A stretch of 64,000 nucleotides of DNA from Goodfellowiella coeruleoviolacea (GTDB lineage Bacteria > Actinomycetota > Actinomycetes > Mycobacteriales > Pseudonocardiaceae): NCBI RefSeq assembly GCF_024171785.1, contig NZ_JAMTCK010000007.1, positions 382,272-446,271 on the forward strand, in the 5' to 3' direction. Each line of letters starts with the position of its first letter. The first letter of the stretch is position 1. Positions 59,507 through 64,000 of the stretch are shown here, in pieces. The position numbers and the translations under genes are program-made. Below the pieces are notes generated by a model. It did no database searches, was not told the origin of the DNA, and saw nothing but the letters and a program-made list of their open reading frames with translations.

Positions 59507-60424
59507 GTGGTGAACCCGCGACCGTTCGGCGCGCGGCTGACCGAGGCGGTCGCCGCCAGGGGACCGCTGTGCGTGGGCATCGACCCGCACCCGGGCCTGC
59601 TGCGCGACTGGGGCCTGTCCGTGGACGTGGCCGGGCTGGAACGCTTCGCCATGACCTGCGTGGCCGCCCTGGCCGAGGACATCGCCGTGCTCAAGCCCCA
59701 GTCGGCGTTCTTCGAGGCGTTCGGCTCGGCCGGGGTGGCCGTGCTGGAGCGGGTCATCGCCGAGGCCAGGCAGGCCGGGACCGTGGTGCTGCTGGACGCC
59801 AAGCGCGGCGACATCGGCTCCACCATGGCCGCCTACGCCTCGGCCTACCTCACCGACGGCTCGCCCCTGGCCGCCGACGCCGTGACGCTGTCGCCCTACC
59901 TGGGCTTCGGCTCGCTGGAGCCGGCCCTGACCGCGGCACGGGCCAGCGGGCGCGGCGTGTTCGTGCTCGCGGCGACCTCCAACCCCGAGGCCGGTGAACT
60001 GCAGGGCGCGCTCGTGCCGGCCGACCCGCCGGGGCCGGTGGCCGCGCCCACCTCCCCGGGCCGGGCCGGCCCCGCCGGGCGGAGCGTGGCCCAGTCCGTG
60101 GTGGCCGCGGCGGCGGCCCGCAACGCCGGGCTGACCCCGCTGGGCGATGTCGGCGTGGTGATCGGCGCGACCCTGGGCCGCAACGGGGGCGACGCCCCCG
60201 AGTTCGACCTGACCGGGCTCAACGGGCCGATCCTGGCCCCCGGCTTCGGCGCCCAGGGCGCCACCGTGGCCGATCTGGCCAGGCTGTTCGGCGACAACCT
60301 GCGCCACGTGCTGCCCACCTCGTCGCGGGACGTGCTCCGGCACGGCCCGAACGAGGCGGCACTGCGGGACGCCGCGCTGCGCACGCGTGACGAGGTGAGC
60401 GCGCTGCGTGAGGGACACGGCTGA
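59507..60424 (+). CDS. pyrF: Orotidine 5'-phosphate decarboxylase (subfamily 2)
   Basis: 305 residues. Converts OMP to UMP. CVGIDPHPGLLRDWGL, AVLKPQSAFFEAFG, VVLLDAKRGDIGSTMAAYA (catalytic Asp-Lys-x-x-Asp region), FVLAATSNPEA and GFGAQGATVADLARLFG. The subfamily 2 enzymes are the type of mycobacteria and myxobacteria and are larger than the E. coli form. It follows carB after 88 bp rich in GCCGGGAGA-like GC repeats but no clear promoter, so it is probably part of the operon. GTG at 59507. Confidence 0.96.
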   Translation: MVNPRPFGARLTEAVAARGPLCVGIDPHPGLLRDWGLSVDVAGLERFAMTCVAALAEDIAVLKPQSAFFEAFGSAGVAVLERVIAEARQAGTVVLLDAKRGDIGSTMAAYASAYLTDGSPLAADAVTLSPYLGFGSLEPALTAARASGRGVFVLAATSNPEAGELQGALVPADPPGPVAAPTSPGRAGPAGRSVAQSVVAAAAARNAGLTPLGDVGVVIGATLGRNGGDAPEFDLTGLNGPILAPGFGAQGATVADLARLFGDNLRHVLPTSSRDVLRHGPNEAALRDAALRTRDEVSALREGHG

Positions 60425-60949
60425 CATGCCGACGCGACACCGGGCGGGCCGCTGCGGCCGGGCGGCCCACCCGGTGTTCGCGGGTGTCTTCGCGCGTCAT
60501 TGTGACCTGACACGCCCGCGCCGTCCCGCGTTTTCCGCAGTTTTCGCGCCCGAATCACAGCCGCGGCGCCGGTGCCGTGACGGGAAGCTCACTTTTGCTC
60601 GGCGTGTGCGCGGTGAGCTGCGAAGACGCTTCGGAAGTCCGGTTCGTCGCCGAATTCGGCGACACCTGGATGACACCCTATTGACCGCAGGTGATGATCC
60701 ATACCACACTGCCCGTAGCTGGCACGTCACCGGTGGCGGTGATAAAGCTGTCAGGGAGTATTGGTAGTACTTCCTCTCGCCGCGCACCACGACCGCGCGC
60801 AAGTCTTACCCGACCGGGTGGGGCCGTTGTCTCCGACACGGGTCTGCATTGACCGAGGAGGCTTCCCGGACCCACGTTGTACCGAGTCAGATGCGGTCGG
60901 TACGGTCGCGGCACCGATCCAGATGGAAACCCACACCACGGAGGAAATC
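60425..60949. other. Long upstream region of mihF, no gene
   Basis: 525 bp without a convincing gene; the first 350 bp are less GC-rich than the surroundings, with stretches such as TTTTCCGCAGTTTTCGCG. A TTGACC (60681-60686) is present, without a good -10. The likely mihF promoter is TTGTAC (60877-60882), 18 bp, TACGGT (60901-60906), which would start transcription about 37 bases before the mihF GTG. Confidence 0.5.
60877..60906 (+). promoter_or_regulatory. Candidate sigma-A-type promoter of mihF
   Basis: -35 TTGTAC, 18-bp spacer, -10 TACGGT, about 40 bp before the start codon, with the whole operon mihF-gmk-rpoZ-coaBC downstream. Confidence 0.45.
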
Positions 60950-61267
60950 GTGGCCCTTCCCCAGCTGACCGAGGAGCAGCGGGCCGCAGCGCTGGAGAAG
61001 GCTGCTGCCGCCCGTCGCGCCCGGGCTGAGCTCAAGGAGCGCCTCAAGCGCGGCGGCACCAGTCTGAAGGACGTGCTGGCCGCTGCGGACAGCGATGAGG
61101 TCCTGGGCAAGATGAAGGTGTCCGCGCTGCTTGAGGCTCTGCCCGGCGTCGGTAAGGTCCGTGCGCAGCAGATCATGGAGCGGTTGGAGATCGCTTCGAG
61201 CCGTCGACTGCGCGGCCTGGGCGAGCGGCAGCGCAAGGCGCTGCTCACCGAGTTCAGCGGCGAGTGA
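60950..61267 (+). CDS. mihF: Actinobacterial integration host factor (mIHF)
   Basis: 105 residues, the usual length. [40 protein letters not shown] and the H2TH-like core [23 protein letters not shown], then [17 protein letters not shown]. This nucleoid protein, unlike enterobacterial IHF, is a monomeric DNA-bender found in actinobacteria. The GTG at 60950 follows GGAGGA (60940-60945) by about four bases; an extended in-frame start upstream is not conserved. gmk overlaps its stop by four bases, as in mycobacteria. Confidence 0.95.
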   Translation: MALPQLTEEQRAAALEKAAAARRARAELKERLKRGGTSLKDVLAAADSDEVLGKMKVSALLEALPGVGKVRAQQIMERLEIASSRRLRGLGERQRKALLTEFSGE

Positions 61268-61914
61268 GTAGGACCGAGCCGGGGTTGGGCGGCGACGCCC
61301 GGCCCCGGCTCACCGTGGTGTCCGGCCCATCCGGGGTCGGTAAGTCGAGCGTGCTCGCCGAAGTGCGCCGGCGACGACCCGAGGTGTACTTCAGCGTCTC
61401 CGTCACCACCAGGAAGCCCAGGCCTGGCGAGGTGGACGGAGTGCACTACCACTTCGTGGACCCCGAGACCTTCCGGAACCTGGCCGACACCGGTGAGCTG
61501 CTGGAACAGGCCGAGTACGCGGGCAACCGCTACGGCACGCCGAGGGGCCCGGTGCAGCGGGCGCTGGACGCGGGCCGGCCGGCCCTGCTGGAGATCGAGC
61601 TGCAGGGCGCGCGGCAGGTTCGGGCGCGGATGCCCGAGGCCCAGCTGGTCATGCTGGTGCCGCCGTCCTGGGACGAACTGGTCGCCCGGTTGACCCGCCG
61701 GGGCACCGAGGACCCGGCCGTCGTGGCCAGGCGCCTTGAGGTGGCCAGGCAGGAACTGGCGGCCGAGGACGAGTTCGACGCGGTCGTGGTGAACACCGAC
61801 GTGCTCACCGCCGCCGATGAGTTGGTAGCCTTGGTGGTCGGGCAAGGACCCGGCGCTGCCACGCGGCCAGACCGCGGACCGGTACGTGGCGCGTCGAGGA
61901 CGAGGCGGGGCTGA
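61264..61914 (+). CDS. gmk: Guanylate kinase
   Basis: 216 residues. Phosphorylates GMP to [22 protein letters not shown] (P-loop), [22 protein letters not shown] (GMP-binding), [18 protein letters not shown], and the LID region [20 protein letters not shown]. The C-terminal 30 residues are basic and not conserved. GTG overlaps the mihF stop in a GTGA. Position before rpoZ is standard. Confidence 0.96.
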   Translation: MSRTEPGLGGDARPRLTVVSGPSGVGKSSVLAEVRRRRPEVYFSVSVTTRKPRPGEVDGVHYHFVDPETFRNLADTGELLEQAEYAGNRYGTPRGPVQRALDAGRPALLEIELQGARQVRARMPEAQLVMLVPPSWDELVARLTRRGTEDPAVVARRLEVARQELAAEDEFDAVVVNTDVLTAADELVALVVGQGPGAATRPDRGPVRGASRTRRG

Positions 61915-61968
61915 CGGCTCCGCCGTCGGACCCGCCACCTGATTCTGACGAGCGCAGGAGCGTTGCGA

Positions 61969-62250
61969 GTGACCACCACCCCCACCGAGCTGGGTGAGCT
62001 GACCGGCTCCCCCGAGGGCATCACCAACCCGCCCATCGACGACCTGCTCGCGCAGGTCAGCTCCAAGTACGCCCTGGTGATCTACGCCGCCAAGCGGGCT
62101 CGCCAGATCAACGACTACTACGCGCAGCTCGGCGAGGGGCTGCTGGAGTACGTCGGCCCGCTGGTCGAGCCGGGTCCCCGGGAGAAGCCCCTGTCGATCG
62201 CCCTGCGTGAGATCCACGCGGGCATGCTCGAACACACCGAGGGCGAGTGA
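61969..62250 (+). CDS. rpoZ: RNA polymerase subunit omega
   Basis: 93 residues. Folds around the beta' C-terminus. [40 protein letters not shown] is the conserved core, followed by LEYVGPLV and the end [17 protein letters not shown] typical of actinobacteria. The GTG at 61969 is placed by CAGGAG eight bases upstream; an earlier TTG at 61963 is unlikely. coaBC starts in an overlap with its stop. Confidence 0.95.
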   Translation: MTTTPTELGELTGSPEGITNPPIDDLLAQVSSKYALVIYAAKRARQINDYYAQLGEGLLEYVGPLVEPGPREKPLSIALREIHAGMLEHTEGE

Positions 62251-63539
62251 ACCTGGGTCAGCCGGTCGGCGCGGCCGACGCCGGACAGCGGCGTGCGGCC
62301 GGTGACGTGCTGGCCGATCCCACCCCGAGCAGACCCCGGGTGGTGCTCGGGGTCGGCGGGGGGATCGCCGCGTTCAAGTCGTGCGAGCTGCTGCGTCGGC
62401 TGACCGAGTCCGGACACGACGTGACCGTGGTGCCCACCGAGGCGGCACTGCGGTTCATCGGTGCGGCCACGTTCGAGGCACTGTCCGGTCACCCGGTGCG
62501 CACCGGCGTGTTCGAGGACGTCCCCGAGGTGCGCCACGTGCGCATCGGGCAGGAGGCCGACCTGATCGTGGTGGCCCCGGCCACCGCCGACCTCATCGCC
62601 AGGGCCGCCCACGGCCTGGCCGACGACCTGCTCACCGCCACCCTGTTGACCGCCCGCTGCCCGGTGCTGCTGGTGCCCGCCATGCACACCGAGATGTGGG
62701 AGCACCCGGCGACCAGGGACAACGTCGCGCTGCTGCGGTCGCGGGGAGTGGTGGTGGCCGAGCCGGCCAGCGGTCGGCTCACCGGCGTGGACACCGGCAA
62801 GGGCCGGATGCCCGAGGCCGTGGAGATCGCCGAACTGGCCCGGCTGCTGCTGGCCAGGCCCGACGCCCTGCCCAGGGACCTGACCGGCACGCGGGTGGTG
62901 GTCTCGGCCGGCGGCACCCGCGAGCCCCTCGACCCCGTCCGCTACCTGGGCAACCGCTCCTCCGGCCGGCAGGGTTTCGCGCTGGCCAGGGTCGCCGCCC
63001 AGCGCGGTGCCGAGGTCACCCTGGTGGCCGCGCACACCGCCGACCTGGTTCACCCGGCCGGCGTCACCGTGCGGCGGGTGGGCACCGCCGAGGAACTGCG
63101 CCAGGCCGTCCACGAGGAGGCCGCCACCGCTGACGTGGTGGTGATGGCCGCCGCCGTGGCCGATTTCCGCCCGGTGGACACCGCGGCGCACAAGATCAAG
63201 AAAACCGACCGGGACCCGGACCCGGTCGTGCTGACCCGCAACCCCGACGTGCTGGCGGAGCTGGTGGCCAAGCGCCGCCCCGGCCAGTTGATCGTGGGCT
63301 TTGCCGCGGAAACCGGTGACCCAGGCGCTGACGTGCTGGAACACGGCCGTGCCAAGCTCAGGCGCAAGGGCTGCGACCTGCTGGTGGTCAACGCGGTCGG
63401 CGAGGGCGGCGCGTTCGAGGGTGAGGACAACGCGGGCTGGCTGCTGGCCGCGGACGGCACCGAGACACCGATCCCGCGGGGGAGCAAGGCCCAGTTGGCC
63501 GCCGTGCTGTGGGACGCCGTCCACCTACTGAGCGACTGA
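62247..63539 (+). CDS. coaBC: Bifunctional phosphopantothenoylcysteine decarboxylase/synthase
   Basis: 430 residues. Two steps of coenzyme A synthesis. CoaC half (flavoprotein): [60 protein letters not shown] with the catalytic Asn-like DNV segment; CoaB half: [31 protein letters not shown] and [24 protein letters not shown] overlaps the rpoZ stop. The Ala-rich N-terminal 30 residues are an extension. The end lies 60 bp before metK. Confidence 0.96.
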   Translation: MNLGQPVGAADAGQRRAAGDVLADPTPSRPRVVLGVGGGIAAFKSCELLRRLTESGHDVTVVPTEAALRFIGAATFEALSGHPVRTGVFEDVPEVRHVRIGQEADLIVVAPATADLIARAAHGLADDLLTATLLTARCPVLLVPAMHTEMWEHPATRDNVALLRSRGVVVAEPASGRLTGVDTGKGRMPEAVEIAELARLLLARPDALPRDLTGTRVVVSAGGTREPLDPVRYLGNRSSGRQGFALARVAAQRGAEVTLVAAHTADLVHPAGVTVRRVGTAEELRQAVHEEAATADVVVMAAAVADFRPVDTAAHKIKKTDRDPDPVVLTRNPDVLAELVAKRRPGQLIVGFAAETGDPGADVLEHGRAKLRRKGCDLLVVNAVGEGGAFEGEDNAGWLLAADGTETPIPRGSKAQLAAVLWDAVHLLSD

Positions 63540-63599
63540 CCGGGACTGGACCCCGCTCAGTACCCTGCACCTGTAACTGATCCCGAAATTGGGGGTGCC

Positions 63600-64000
63600 G
63601 TGAGCACGCACAACCGTCGCCTTTTCACCAGCGAGTCGGTGACCGAAGGACATCCGGACAAGATCTGCGACGCGATCAGTGACTCGGTGTTGGACGCGTT
63701 GCTCGCGGCGGATCCGCGGTCGCGGGTGGCGGTGGAGACGCTGGTGACCACCGGTCAGGTGCACGTGGTCGGTGAGGTGACCACGGATGCGTACGTGGAC
63801 ATCCCCAGCATTGTGCGGGATGTGATCCTGCGGATCGGGTATGACTCGTCGGCCAAGGGGTTTGACGGCAACTCGTGCGGGGTGAACGTGGCCATCGGGT
63901 CGCAGTCGCCGGACATCGCGCAGGGGGTGGACGCCGCGTACGAGGCGCGGGTGGACAACGCGATCGATGAGATCGACCGGCAGGGTGCTGGTGACCAGGG
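63600..64000 (+). CDS. metK: S-adenosylmethionine synthetase (N-terminal part; cut by window end)
   Basis: The visible 133 residues are the N-terminal domain: [23 protein letters not shown] (methionine/ATP site, His and Asp), [26 protein letters not shown], and [16 protein letters not shown]. Makes SAM from methionine and ATP, tetrameric, cytosolic. GTG at 63600 with GGGGGTG just before; TACCCT at 63561-63566 is a likely -10. The remaining about 270 residues are beyond the edge. Order coaBC-metK is the mycobacterial one. Confidence 0.96.
   Translation, partial: MSTHNRRLFTSESVTEGHPDKICDAISDSVLDALLAADPRSRVAVETLVTTGQVHVVGEVTTDAYVDIPSIVRDVILRIGYDSSAKGFDGNSCGVNVAIGSQSPDIAQGVDAAYEARVDNAIDEIDRQGAGDQ

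Overview
The window is a GC-rich (clearly above 70%), gene-dense, core-chromosome stretch from an actinomycete. Evidence for this is the abundance of GTG starts, G/C-biased third codon positions, 4-base ATGA/GTGA operon overlaps, a leaderless promoter, BldD, DasR, the mycobacterial-type IHF (mIHF), EF-P and an ErmE-like methylase. Gene order matches, from memory, three Mycobacterium tuberculosis blocks (secF-apt-relA-ppi-glyoxalase II-hisS...Rv2578c; aspS...alaS-ruvX-mltG-aroE...aroCKBQ-efp-nusB; pyrR-B-C-carAB-pyrF-mihF-gmk-rpoZ-coaBC-metK). bldD sits between nusB and pyrR as in Streptomyces. A Pseudonocardiales genome (Saccharothrix/Actinosynnema/Crossiella/Kutzneria type) is the most likely source. 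No tRNA, rRNA, IS element or CRISPR array was recognised.

Layout. 1-10.7 kb: secF end, apt, bifunctional (p)ppGpp synthase/hydrolase, a convergent S9 prolyl oligopeptidase, an MFS transporter, membrane-anchored cyclophilin, MBL-fold hydrolase, hisS, small membrane protein. 10.8-22.7 kb is the accessory part: YibE/F membrane protein, a radical SAM protein under a perfect LexA box, an Erm 23S rRNA methylase, a PPOX/TetR pair with twin operators, a multi-membrane-span NACHT NTPase, a mycothiol-dependent isomerase-family protein, an HTH protein and a secreted subtilase. 22.9-30.5 kb: aspS, DUF389, a phosphotransferase-fold protein with a TTA codon, a class V aminotransferase, a uridine-kinase-like protein, rarA. 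30.6-33.3 kb: a secreted Cip1-like protein behind a perfect CebR box, then a 37-codon peptide gene next to a lone YcaO gene, a candidate RiPP locus. 33.4-39.6 kb: DUF948, DUF6167-like, alaS, ruvX, mltG, aroE. 39.7-43.2 kb: a PTS locus (HPr, EIIC, DasR, EIIB, EIIA) with a dre operator. 43.4-48.6 kb: prepilin peptidase, aroC-aroK-aroB-aroQ, an unknown gene. 48.6-51.3 kb: B-4DMT protein, efp, nusB, bldD. 51.5-60.4 kb: the pyrimidine operon pyrR-pyrB-pyrC-(membrane protein)-carA-carB-pyrF with a PyrR-binding loop over the pyrR ribosome binding site. 60.9-64 kb: mihF-gmk-rpoZ-coaBC-metK (metK cut by the window edge).

The most interesting places are the peptide + YcaO pair (31647-33286), the SOS-controlled leaderless radical SAM gene, the NACHT NTPase with glycine-rich membrane repeats, the CebR-Cip1 pairing, and several short tandem or palindromic repeats inside and between genes. 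Function calls rest on reading motifs and family memory; no database search was run.
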